Origin: RFSX01 sp964567435 | GTDB taxonomy: Bacteria > Bacteroidota > Bacteroidia > Chitinophagales > Saprospiraceae | Reading direction: 5' to 3' | NCBI GenBank assembly: GCA_964567435.1 | Contig: CAZMMQ010000013.1 | Location: forward strand, 1 to 64,000 | Length of the DNA: 64,000 bases | Shown: positions 46,704-55,609 of the stretch, piece by piece | Numbering within the stretch: the stretch's first letter is position 1 | Layout of the letters: each line of letters begins with the position of its first letter | The notes under the pieces: generated by a model | What the model saw: the letters and a program-made list of their open reading frames with translations, nothing else | Database searches by the model: none | Told to the model about the DNA's origin: nothing | Translations under genes and position numbers: made by a program

Positions 46704-49700
46704 ATGAGAAACCTCTTTATTATTGTTTTTGTGCTTTTTTCTAATTCCATCTTACAAGCGCAAATGACTATCAATGGCCAAACACTGTTTGGTAACGAGT
46801 GGATTGACTATAACAAGACCTATGTGAAAGTAGGCGTAGATCAGGATGGTATGGTCATGGTTTCCCAAACCCAACTCATCCAGAATGGCTTAGTGCCAAG
46901 TCAACTTGTAGGGAGTAATCTTAAAATGATCTCTAATGGGGTTGAAATGCCGATATACGTTTCTAATAACGGTAATTGGGGGGGTAATGATTATTTGTTA
47001 TTCTATGGCCAAAGAAATGATGGTACACTTGATGGTGCTCTTTTCAAAAATCCAGTAGACGATCAGATTAACCCACGTGTCAATATGTATTCTGACACAC
47101 GATACTACTATATCACGGTAGAACAAGGTGGAAATCATTCGCGATTCGTTTCAAGAAATAGCAGTGTAGGCAGTACAAATCTCCCTAGAGAACAATTCTA
47201 TATGGAGAAATTGTCAAGAGTATTTGAAGAAGACAGATGGACAACGACTTCTCCTGGTGATGTCAATCTTGAGTTCTCTAGCTTCCTTCCGATGGATGGA
47301 TTTGCTTCTAGGATGTCTAGTGATAGAACAATGGAGTTTGATTTTAATCATTACTTCGAACAAGGCGCTGATCCAAGTGTATATATTCGAATCGGGTCAG
47401 CTAATTCAAGTCACTTTATCCAATTAGAATTCAATGGAAATCCGATCTTAAATGACATCTTTATTGGGGCACAAGTCAATGCTTACCAACATACCATCAA
47501 CAAAAACAATGTCAGAGGTAATAGAACCAATTTTGTTAGGCTTAGGGGAACAAACGCCTCAGATAACCTGAATGTAGCTATTATTGATGTAAGATATCCT
47601 AGAACGCATAGCGCAGATAACCAAAGTCAATATCTATTCTACTCTTCTGATAATACGCAAGATCAGTTTGTAGAAATTCCTGAGTTTGCTGGTGGCACAA
47701 GACCATTGGTTTTCGATTTGGATAATCATAATGTGATGGTCCCTGAAATAAGTGGCAATACGGCTAGAGTCATTCTACCTGGAGGTAGTGTACCCCAGGC
47801 TAGAGTTTTATTATTGACAGAGGAGCATTATCAGCAACCAATATCAGTCGAGCAAACAGACTTTTTACGATACGAAAACCTAGATCCTTCATATCTTATC
47901 TTAACAAGTAAGGTGCTCAATAGGGTAGAAAATGGAAGAAATGTTGTAGAGGAATATGAAAATTTCCGTGAGTCAGACTTAGGTGGACGATATGATGCTA
48001 CCATCGTCAATGTGGAAGACTTGTACGACCAATTTGGTTATGGTGTAAACGATCATCCGCAAGCCATTAGAAATTTTGCACACTACGTATTAGACAGATG
48101 GCCTAATCACGAAATGACTGTCATCTTTGGAAAAGCACTGTCTTATTTTAATAAAAATATAAATGTTGCCCATCAGAATATTGTCCCAACCTATGGTAAG
48201 CCAGGGTCGGATAATCTTATGTTTGCATCCAATGGCTTCCCTTATCCAAATGTAGGAATAGGACGTGTTGCCGCTCAAAATCAACAACAACTCTCTGACT
48301 ACTTAGACAAAGTCAAGTTACATGCCGCTATAAGAGATATTGTTAATCTACCTATAGAAGATAGATTATGGCTCAAGAATATGATTCACCTCAGTGGTGG
48401 AGGTACACAAGAGCAAGCTCAGATATTCAGGCGTTTAGGAGATATGGAAGACATCGTGAATGAAAATCAATTCTCTGCTGATATTACTACATTCAGAAAG
48501 ATCTCATCAGACCCTGTAACCACAGCGGTATCAGAAGAGATTATAGAACTTATAGACACAGGGATAGCGATGTTAACTTTCTTTGGACACTCGTCTGCTG
48601 GAACATTTGACTTTAGTATAGAAGATCCATCAGAATATGACAATGAAGGTCGTAATCCAATTATCTTTTCCATGGGTTGCCACTCTGGAGACATTCATGA
48701 GAATACGATTTCATTAAGTGAAAATTTTGTTTTGACACCAAAGCTGGGTGCTGTTGGGTTTATTGCATCATCAGGAAATGCATATATAGATGCCTTGGCG
48801 CCACTTGGAGAAAAATTTTATGATAGGATAGGTAATAAGTTCTATGGATTGCCCATTGGACTTGCCTTGAGAGATGCGATGATTGAAGAGTATGATTTCA
48901 TCAGAGAAATATATGATGATTCTGAAATGTTGGAAACTTTCAATAATACCTTTGATCATATTGTAACCCTTCTCCAGCAAAACACATTCCATGGAGACCC
49001 TGCTATTTCTTTCTTTGCTCTGGATGGACCAGATTACGTAGTGGATCTATCTACAGTTAGAACAATGGATGTTGTCGGGACTCAAAGTCCAGAGATAGAA
49101 CTGAGTTTTGACATTGTTAATCTCGGTGCTGGTATAACGACAGACAGTTTACAACACTCTTTGACACATAGCTATGGAAATAATCAAACCAATACTATTT
49201 TCTTCAAAACTGAAGGTGTCAAGAATAGAACAAATGTAGTCGTAAGCATTCCAAATCCTGGTAGAGAAGCCTTGGGAAAGAATGCCATTAATATTATTCT
49301 AGATGTGCCTAATGATGTACAGGAGGCACCATCGCAGATAGGAGAAGCCAATAATGATTTGAGCAGAGCATATAATCTCGATCAAGGATTCTGCTTCTTT
49401 ATTTTTGATAATAGTGCACAGCCTGTACACCCACCTAACTTTGGCATAGTGGGTCAGTCAGATATCACCTTGTCTGCTTCATCTTCTAATGCTTTAGCAA
49501 ACGAGGCGTTTTTCCAATTACAAATAGATACAACTGAATCATTTAATAGTCCTTCGTTATTAGAGACAGAAATATTATCTAACCCTGGATTGATCAGGTG
49601 GCAACCACAAATCAATTTCGACAATGAGACAGTATACTACTGGAGAGTTAAGCCCCGTGATGCTGCTCAATCAATATGGAGTGAGGCGAATTCATTTGTA

Positions 49701-51761
49701 TACTTAAATGGTTCAGCGCCTGGTTGGAACCAAAGTCACTTCCATCAGTGGACTAAGGATGAGTATAATAATGCGCTTATAGATTCTACATCCAGAAGAT
49801 TAGAATATGTGCAAACCTTATTTGATCTGGAAATTAGAAATGGTCAGTTTCCTCAGACTCACCCACAGCTGGTTTATCAAAATAATGCCAGCAGATTTGT
49901 TGAGTTTGCAGAGGAGATTGTGTCTGGGGTATATGTAGCCACTTTTGATGGCAACACCGGTATAGCACAATTTAAAGACCCTAATGACAGAGATCAATTT
50001 GGCAGTCATCTTATCGCCCCTTGGGTTGGGGATGATTATGTCAATTTTCCATTCAAAACCGAGACAAAAGAGCAGAGAGCTGGGCTAATCAATTTCATTG
50101 AGAATATTGCTGGTCCAAAAGACTATGTCGTACTCTATACCATACAAAGAAACGATAACCTTGGCGAGCGACATTATAATCCTCAATTGTGGGCAAGTGA
50201 TGGCGTTAATGGAGATCAAGACTTAATGACCTTATTAGAAGGATATGGTGCTACTCAAGTACGATCTCTGGCTGATGATATTGTACCATATGTATTTATC
50301 TTTAAAAAGAATGATCCTTCATTCACTCCAATAGAACTCAAAGCCAATAGGATTACGGAAGTCCTCAATGCGGAGTTTGAAATCAATGCAAGATGGTTTG
50401 AAGGAGAGGTGCAGTCTACAACCATTGGACCAGCCATAGCTTGGGATGAATTAATTTGGAATGTGGAAGAGTTGGATTTTGATACAGATTCATTTGTATT
50501 GGATATCGTCGGTATAGATGCAAATGGAAATGAGACCATCGTGATGGAGGAAGTAGACGAATTTGTAAGAGACTTATCTGGTATTTCTGCACAGCAATAT
50601 CCTTATCTTAAATTAAATCTATACACACATGATGAGGCGTTGAGAACCAGTTTGCAAGTACCATTCTGGAGAGTATTATATACGGAACTTCCAGAAGCTG
50701 TTCTAGATCTCAGTACCAAATTGGTGATATCCAGCGATACGCTTTCCAGAGGAGAAAATTTCCAATTCCAAACGGTGGCGACTAACCTTACGGGTATAGA
50801 TATGGACAGCTTACATGTGCTCTTTACTGTGACAGACGCTAACAATAGAGTGACGAATTCATCCGCGGTCTTAGAGCCCCTCAAGGCGTTTGAGTCTGTA
50901 GATGTAGATTTCCAAGTGGGTACCAATAATTTGACGGGCGCTAATGCATTCAGAGTTGAGATTAATCCTGGACCACAGCAGTCAGAACAATTCTTTTTTA
51001 ATAATCTAGGATTGAAAGAGTTCTTTGTTACAGGAGATAATACCAATCCATTATTGGATGTAACCTTTGATGGTGTCAGGATATTTAATGGAGATCTTAT
51101 CTCTCCAAATCCATCGATAAGGGTTATTCTTAAGGATGAGAATACATTCAATCCAATTACGGATATTTCGAATTTCGACTTAGCACTACAGCGATTACCT
51201 GATAGTCAGGCATACCCTGTGGACTTAAATGATAATAATGTGGTATTCTTCCCTGCTGACTCCACTAACAACTATTGTGCAAGCATCGAATTTACACCAG
51301 AGTTTGAGTCAGGAGAATATATCCTATTTGTTCAGGGGACCGATATGGATGGCAATTTGTCAGGAGATAGAAATTTAACCATTGAATTTGAGGTGGAAAC
51401 GGCTTCTACTGTTTCCAATGTCATCAATTATCCTAATCCATTCTCTACACAAACAGAGTTTGTATTCACCTTAACGGGAAGAGCAGTGCCTGATGAATTT
51501 ACTATCCAGATATACAGCATGTCTGGTAAGGTGGTCAAAGAAATCAGAAAAGAGGAGCTAGGGGCCTTGCGCATAGGTCTTAACAGAACCGATTACAAAT
51601 GGAATGGTACTGATGATTTCGGCAATAAATTGGCTAATGGTGTATATCTATATAGAATAATTACCTCTGAAGTAGACGGTAATATTCTAGAACATAGACA
51701 AAACGATGGCATAGATAGCTTTTTCAAAAAAGGATTTGGTAAATTGGTGATTATGCGATAA
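46704..51761 (+). CDS. porU2: PorU2-like T9SS peptidase (gingipain family C25)
   Basis: A 1685-residue protein with a signal peptide (cut near SILQAQ-MT). An N-terminal beta region contains MVMVSQTQLIQNGLVPSQL and GNDYLLFYGQ, typical of PorU-family proteins. A C25 peptidase domain follows (starting near residue 400) with the catalytic His629 in FFGHSSAGTF and Cys659 in SMGCHSGD. Then come Ig-like and fibronectin-like modules with 'YYWRVKPRD', and a C-terminal sorting-type domain (INYPNPFSTQTEF ... WNGTDDFGNKLANGVYLYRI). PorU cleaves the sorting domain of T9SS cargo and attaches cargo to lipid. This longer form is usually called PorU2, whose exact substrate is less certain. A DUF6056 gene follows after 15 nt. 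Confidence 0.85.
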   Translation: MRNLFIIVFVLFSNSILQAQMTINGQTLFGNEWIDYNKTYVKVGVDQDGMVMVSQTQLIQNGLVPSQLVGSNLKMISNGVEMPIYVSNNGNWGGNDYLLFYGQRNDGTLDGALFKNPVDDQINPRVNMYSDTRYYYITVEQGGNHSRFVSRNSSVGSTNLPREQFYMEKLSRVFEEDRWTTTSPGDVNLEFSSFLPMDGFASRMSSDRTMEFDFNHYFEQGADPSVYIRIGSANSSHFIQLEFNGNPILNDIFIGAQVNAYQHTINKNNVRGNRTNFVRLRGTNASDNLNVAIIDVRYPRTHSADNQSQYLFYSSDNTQDQFVEIPEFAGGTRPLVFDLDNHNVMVPEISGNTARVILPGGSVPQARVLLLTEEHYQQPISVEQTDFLRYENLDPSYLILTSKVLNRVENGRNVVEEYENFRESDLGGRYDATIVNVEDLYDQFGYGVNDHPQAIRNFAHYVLDRWPNHEMTVIFGKALSYFNKNINVAHQNIVPTYGKPGSDNLMFASNGFPYPNVGIGRVAAQNQQQLSDYLDKVKLHAAIRDIVNLPIEDRLWLKNMIHLSGGGTQEQAQIFRRLGDMEDIVNENQFSADITTFRKISSDPVTTAVSEEIIELIDTGIAMLTFFGHSSAGTFDFSIEDPSEYDNEGRNPIIFSMGCHSGDIHENTISLSENFVLTPKLGAVGFIASSGNAYIDALAPLGEKFYDRIGNKFYGLPIGLALRDAMIEEYDFIREIYDDSEMLETFNNTFDHIVTLLQQNTFHGDPAISFFALDGPDYVVDLSTVRTMDVVGTQSPEIELSFDIVNLGAGITTDSLQHSLTHSYGNNQTNTIFFKTEGVKNRTNVVVSIPNPGREALGKNAINIILDVPNDVQEAPSQIGEANNDLSRAYNLDQGFCFFIFDNSAQPVHPPNFGIVGQSDITLSASSSNALANEAFFQLQIDTTESFNSPSLLETEILSNPGLIRWQPQINFDNETVYYWRVKPRDAAQSIWSEANSFVYLNGSAPGWNQSHFHQWTKDEYNNALIDSTSRRLEYVQTLFDLEIRNGQFPQTHPQLVYQNNASRFVEFAEEIVSGVYVATFDGNTGIAQFKDPNDRDQFGSHLIAPWVGDDYVNFPFKTETKEQRAGLINFIENIAGPKDYVVLYTIQRNDNLGERHYNPQLWASDGVNGDQDLMTLLEGYGATQVRSLADDIVPYVFIFKKNDPSFTPIELKANRITEVLNAEFEINARWFEGEVQSTTIGPAIAWDELIWNVEELDFDTDSFVLDIVGIDANGNETIVMEEVDEFVRDLSGISAQQYPYLKLNLYTHDEALRTSLQVPFWRVLYTELPEAVLDLSTKLVISSDTLSRGENFQFQTVATNLTGIDMDSLHVLFTVTDANNRVTNSSAVLEPLKAFESVDVDFQVGTNNLTGANAFRVEINPGPQQSEQFFFNNLGLKEFFVTGDNTNPLLDVTFDGVRIFNGDLISPNPSIRVILKDENTFNPITDISNFDLALQRLPDSQAYPVDLNDNNVVFFPADSTNNYCASIEFTPEFESGEYILFVQGTDMDGNLSGDRNLTIEFEVETASTVSNVINYPNPFSTQTEFVFTLTGRAVPDEFTIQIYSMSGKVVKEIRKEELGALRIGLNRTDYKWNGTDDFGNKLANGVYLYRIITSEVDGNILEHRQNDGIDSFFKKGFGKLVIMR

Positions 51762-51776
51762 TCGCATACGCCAAAG

Positions 51777-53483
51777 ATGTCGGAGAAACATAACGATAGA
51801 TATATAAAATGGGGAATATTTGCAGGTGCTGCGATATTCTCCATTTTTTTATTGTACCTCAATATCATCTATCAATACTATCCGGGAGATGATATGATTT
51901 TTCAGATGAAAATCCCCGAAGACGGAATTTTCGGTACAGAAAAAATCAACTCTCTAGGAGATCTTATTGAGTCCCAAATTAACTTCTACAATAACTATCA
52001 TTATCGTGTATTTAATCACACAATTCTGCAGGCTCTACTTTCCCTGCCACCCATCATCTTTGATGTCTGCAATGTGATTGTCTTCTTTTGGCTTCCTTGG
52101 CCTATTCTTAAATTAACCTCAACTGGTAACCTAATAGATTATTGGATAAAGTATGCCTTACTCCTTCTATTTATATGGGTTTTTCATATTAACTTAGGAT
52201 GGTCCTATTTCCCAGCTACAGGTGCATTGAATTATACTTGGATGTTGATTCCACAACTATGGTATGTCGCTGAACTGATTAGATATCTCGAAGGACAAGA
52301 TGCGGTGAAGGGACGCTTAATTGGATTATCTATTGTCAATGCTCTTGCTAATGAAAATGCTTGTATCATGTTATTATCCATTACCTTGATTGCTTGGTGG
52401 TGGACGAGAAAAAGGCAAAATAATCACTTGGTACTCATCATTATGATTATGATTCTTGGTGGTGCATTTATGTTATTATCTCCCTCGTTAGGAAAGCGCT
52501 TAGATATCCAAGGTCACATGGCTGGGGGACTACTCCCACATATCAGAGAATTTACTTTGAGGACAGGATATTATCTGATAAGGTATACCCCCGTACTCCT
52601 TATTTTATTGTTTTCTCACTCCAGGATTACACCCAAGTCTCCAAGGCATCAGTTACTTATAGTAGCGTTTCTATCCGCTACTTTTTCTATGGTGCTTGCC
52701 CCTTTGTTTGAGCCGCGGTCTGCTGTGCTTGGGTTTTTTGTATTGATTATGCTAATGACTTCTCTAACCATAGGATCTTGGTCAGGTAAAGCGCTGATTA
52801 TACTCTCAATTATAGCCACCATTATTAGCGTATATAGATTACCATTTTTCCAAGCCCAGCATACCCGTCACCAAATAAATAAATCAATACTAGAATCCAA
52901 CAAAGGAAAAAACGGTATAGTGCACCTGGAAAGATACTGTGCACATAGTACTAAGGATTTCTTACTCTGCCAGGACTGTGACAGCAGCCCTGATGCCTTT
53001 GGAAATAGAAGTGCAGCAGCCGCATATGGCATTAAGGCCGTTGCCTTATCCAGAACACATTCAAAAACTGATCGCAGAGATCGAATCTTTAATGAGATAA
53101 AGTCTACCAAGTCTTATCTTGACAAACACGTACAAAATCAAATAGCAAAGGACGTAGACATTTTCCATACAATTGAAGACTCAGGCATAGATCTTATTAT
53201 CAGGTCCGTCAAAAAATATGATCCATATTATATAGTAAGGGGATCTAATAAGGGCTTAAGTAAAGACCTATTGCTACAACTGATTCCACAGAAGTATCGT
53301 GTATTCTTTCTTGATAACCTTGAAGTGGTGACTAACACAGAACATCCTACCCTCCACCACGAGGGCTATATCTACAATTATTTCCATATACCCTATACCG
53401 ATCGGTATCAATATGTATTAATCTCAGAATACAAAGTCGATTTGCATTCCCCAATAGGACCCTTGCGTCGAATTGATTTTTGA
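51777..53483 (+). CDS. DUF6056-type polytopic membrane protein
   Basis: A 568-residue protein with about ten membrane helices in the first 370 residues, beginning GIFAGAAIFSIFLLYLNIIY, and a soluble C-terminal part of about 200 residues. The first loop has YYPGDDMIF, with the acidic pair expected for GT-C-type glycosyltransferases, and FNHTILQ. The pattern 'DD ... large loops ... helix' fits DUF6056 and related GT-C proteins that transfer sugars from lipid carriers. It starts 15 nt after the PorU2-like gene, so it is likely in the same transcript; a role in glycan or lipid modification of the T9SS product is inferred. Confidence 0.65.
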   Translation: MSEKHNDRYIKWGIFAGAAIFSIFLLYLNIIYQYYPGDDMIFQMKIPEDGIFGTEKINSLGDLIESQINFYNNYHYRVFNHTILQALLSLPPIIFDVCNVIVFFWLPWPILKLTSTGNLIDYWIKYALLLLFIWVFHINLGWSYFPATGALNYTWMLIPQLWYVAELIRYLEGQDAVKGRLIGLSIVNALANENACIMLLSITLIAWWWTRKRQNNHLVLIIMIMILGGAFMLLSPSLGKRLDIQGHMAGGLLPHIREFTLRTGYYLIRYTPVLLILLFSHSRITPKSPRHQLLIVAFLSATFSMVLAPLFEPRSAVLGFFVLIMLMTSLTIGSWSGKALIILSIIATIISVYRLPFFQAQHTRHQINKSILESNKGKNGIVHLERYCAHSTKDFLLCQDCDSSPDAFGNRSAAAAYGIKAVALSRTHSKTDRRDRIFNEIKSTKSYLDKHVQNQIAKDVDIFHTIEDSGIDLIIRSVKKYDPYYIVRGSNKGLSKDLLLQLIPQKYRVFFLDNLEVVTNTEHPTLHHEGYIYNYFHIPYTDRYQYVLISEYKVDLHSPIGPLRRIDF

Positions 53484-53510
53484 CTTTAGTACCTAATCCA
53501 CAACAAAAAT

Positions 53511-54599
53511 TTAGTCTCTTCCTATCCCGTTAAACAACTCCAAAAGAGCATCACAGTAAAACTTCTGAGTCCAGTTAGTATACTTGTATCTCTGATAGGA
53601 ACCACTTATAGGAATAGAAGAAGGAATGGCGCCTTTATGTATAAATCGTTTTCTCTGACTCTTTATTAGTGGTTGTAGAAGAGGGACTATCGTTGTAAGA
53701 AAACTCTTGTCACCTGAGTGGCGATATAGTTTTATAAAGAATATAGCCAATTGGGCATTACCCGTCGCACACTGATAATCATAATCTCCATTCCATTCCA
53801 GATCATAAGCACCTGCAATACCAGACTTCTGGATTTGGTCTCTTAATTCTCTAGCCGATCCAGTAACTCCTCGCCTAACTTTTCGGTCATGGGTAATATC
53901 TGCACACTCCATCAATCCCCGTAAAGTATATGCAATAGTATGAGTGTTGGCAGGTTGACCAGGATGAAGGGACCAGTCTGAGAAGGTTTTGTTTTTGTTT
54001 TGCATGGAGACAATGCGCTTCATAAGTGTCTTGGTCTTTGTTCTGGGTTTGCTATACTTAATCAGTTCTGCCGATGCCATCAGCCAGGCTACTCTAGCAT
54101 AATATGCTGGATTATAATTCTCCACATAATTGTATCTCGTAAATAGTCCCTCTTCATCTAGTTGCTTTCCTAACCAATCTACCGCATTGATAATCATCTT
54201 TAATACTGGATTAGGTTTTTTGCTCATATGTGCTATGAATAGCAACCCTTCCAATATCTGTGCGGTATCGAATATAATAGGTTCATCATTGTCAACAGTC
54301 TGATAAAATGACCCATCTTCATTCTGAATGGACTTGAAAAACTCCAATTGAGCTAAGGCTAATTTGCATGCATCCTTCCGATTCAATAGTTCTCCTAATC
54401 TATACAAAGTTGGCACAAGGTAACCAGTAGTCTCAGGGTAGACATCACCCCAATGACCTCTTAGTGTACGTGTTCCTGATGACCCTTGATTCTTGTTTTG
54501 CTCAAAACTACTCATCAGCCAAGACAGATTGGCATTTAAAGATTCCACTAGCTGTGCTCTTCCACCTAACCTCTCCAGAATCTTTTCTATATTATCCAA
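53511..54599 (-). CDS. Alpha/alpha-toroid protein, probably glycan-related
   Basis: A 362-residue protein with TTG start (no nearer ATG). Repeated helical hairpins (GHWGDVYPETTGYLVPTLYRL, LAQLEFFKSIQNEDGSFYQ, DTAQILEGLLFIA, NPAYYARVAWLM, ANTHTIAYTLRGLMECA, QCATGNAQLAIFFIKLYR) with QNxDGSF-type turns give an alpha/alpha toroid. Such folds occur in prenyltransferase/squalene-cyclase-like proteins, glucuronyl epimerases and polysaccharide lyases. No active-site motif decides between them. There is no signal peptide. It overlaps the upstream acyltransferase-like gene by 8 nt, so the two work together, perhaps in polysaccharide synthesis. Confidence 0.6.
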   Translation of the reverse strand: MDNIEKILERLGGRAQLVESLNANLSWLMSSFEQNKNQGSSGTRTLRGHWGDVYPETTGYLVPTLYRLGELLNRKDACKLALAQLEFFKSIQNEDGSFYQTVDNDEPIIFDTAQILEGLLFIAHMSKKPNPVLKMIINAVDWLGKQLDEEGLFTRYNYVENYNPAYYARVAWLMASAELIKYSKPRTKTKTLMKRIVSMQNKNKTFSDWSLHPGQPANTHTIAYTLRGLMECADITHDRKVRRGVTGSARELRDQIQKSGIAGAYDLEWNGDYDYQCATGNAQLAIFFIKLYRHSGDKSFLTTIVPLLQPLIKSQRKRFIHKGAIPSSIPISGSYQRYKYTNWTQKFYCDALLELFNGIGRD

Positions 54600-55560
54600 A
54601 AAAATTAGGTTTTAGTAAATTAAGTCCCAGTCGTAGGATTGGATTAGACACCTTATGGATTTTGTAATGAGGTGTGAGCTCACCGCCAAATGATCTGATA
54701 TATCTCTCTACCCCTTTGATAATACTTCCATCAAAATCAAAATAACGTCGCTCTCCAGAAAATATCAAATGCCAAATGACATAACTTAGTGTTGTACGCA
54801 ATTCTTTCTGCCTTTTGAAATAACAGGCTAATGCATAGCTGCGATTCTTGTCATGGACAACAATCTGAGCCGAAAGATACTCCCCTGTCTCCTTATGTTG
54901 TGCAGACAATATTTGCAAGAGACCCTTTGGATATAGCTTATCATACAATCTTGTCAGTGCTTCACTATTTGCTGGTTGTTCCTTATTTCGATCAGCAAAA
55001 GCTCTCTTGGCCTCATTCAAGAATGTCTTCATATCTATCTCTACTAGATTACAAGCTTTCTCTGCATTGGTAATATCTTTTTTGATAGCATTCTTAAGCG
55101 TGGCCCACTGTTCATCTTTTCCTACTGCAGAATCAACTATATAAGTATATCTCGTTGTCTCCTTATATCCATTCCAATATAAGCCAAGCCAATTATTATA
55201 GTCGGTATGATATTGCTGATAATACATACTTCGTTTAGGTAAGCGATCTATCAGTGCCTGAGTGTGCTTATAGGTGAAATGGCCTTTTTCATAATTAGTT
55301 AGCTTATCTGGATATAATAGATATATACCGTTATAAGCGGTCATTAGTGGATTCATAATAACATTAAATCCATAGGCTTTTCTGGTGTGGTAGACCAACA
55401 GTCCTAGCAGCTTACCTCCGCCATTTCGCTCAAGCAATACATCCCACTCTCCCTTAATACATACCGCATCCATCCAATCTGGTGAGAATTGTATAGGAAT
55501 ATCATAATCCTGATAGATAGAACGATATATTTCTTTATCGGTTATATTCTTGATATTTAG
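54592..55560 (-). CDS. FemAB/GNAT-like protein, start codon unclear
   Basis: The body encodes an acyltransferase of the GNAT/FemAB kind: FSPDWMDAVCIKGEWDVLL near the N-terminus, GGKLLGLLVY, a 'PLMTAYNGIYLLYP' strand, then AQIVVHDKNRSYALACYFK and FDFDGSIIKGVERYIRSFGGEL at the end, all typical of Bacteroidota proteins in which FemAB-like enzymes attach groups to glycans or peptidoglycan. The frame is open up to 55755, but the N-terminal 65 residues are shadow of the opposite helicase gene. Homology suggests a start near 55560; no ATG, GTG or TTG is found there. The only ATG is at 55476, inside a conserved motif. The true start (ATA/ATC, or a sequence error) is undecided. Confidence 0.6.
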   Translation of the reverse strand, partial: LNIKNITDKEIYRSIYQDYDIPIQFSPDWMDAVCIKGEWDVLLERNGGGKLLGLLVYHTRKAYGFNVIMNPLMTAYNGIYLLYPDKLTNYEKGHFTYKHTQALIDRLPKRSMYYQQYHTDYNNWLGLYWNGYKETTRYTYIVDSAVGKDEQWATLKNAIKKDITNAEKACNLVEIDMKTFLNEAKRAFADRNKEQPANSEALTRLYDKLYPKGLLQILSAQHKETGEYLSAQIVVHDKNRSYALACYFKRQKELRTTLSYVIWHLIFSGERRYFDFDGSIIKGVERYIRSFGGELTPHYKIHKVSNPILRLGLNLLKPNFFG

Positions 55561-55609
55561 TGATCTAAAGGTAAGATTTAAGGTGAAGTAGACTAATATT
55601 CTGATTTTT

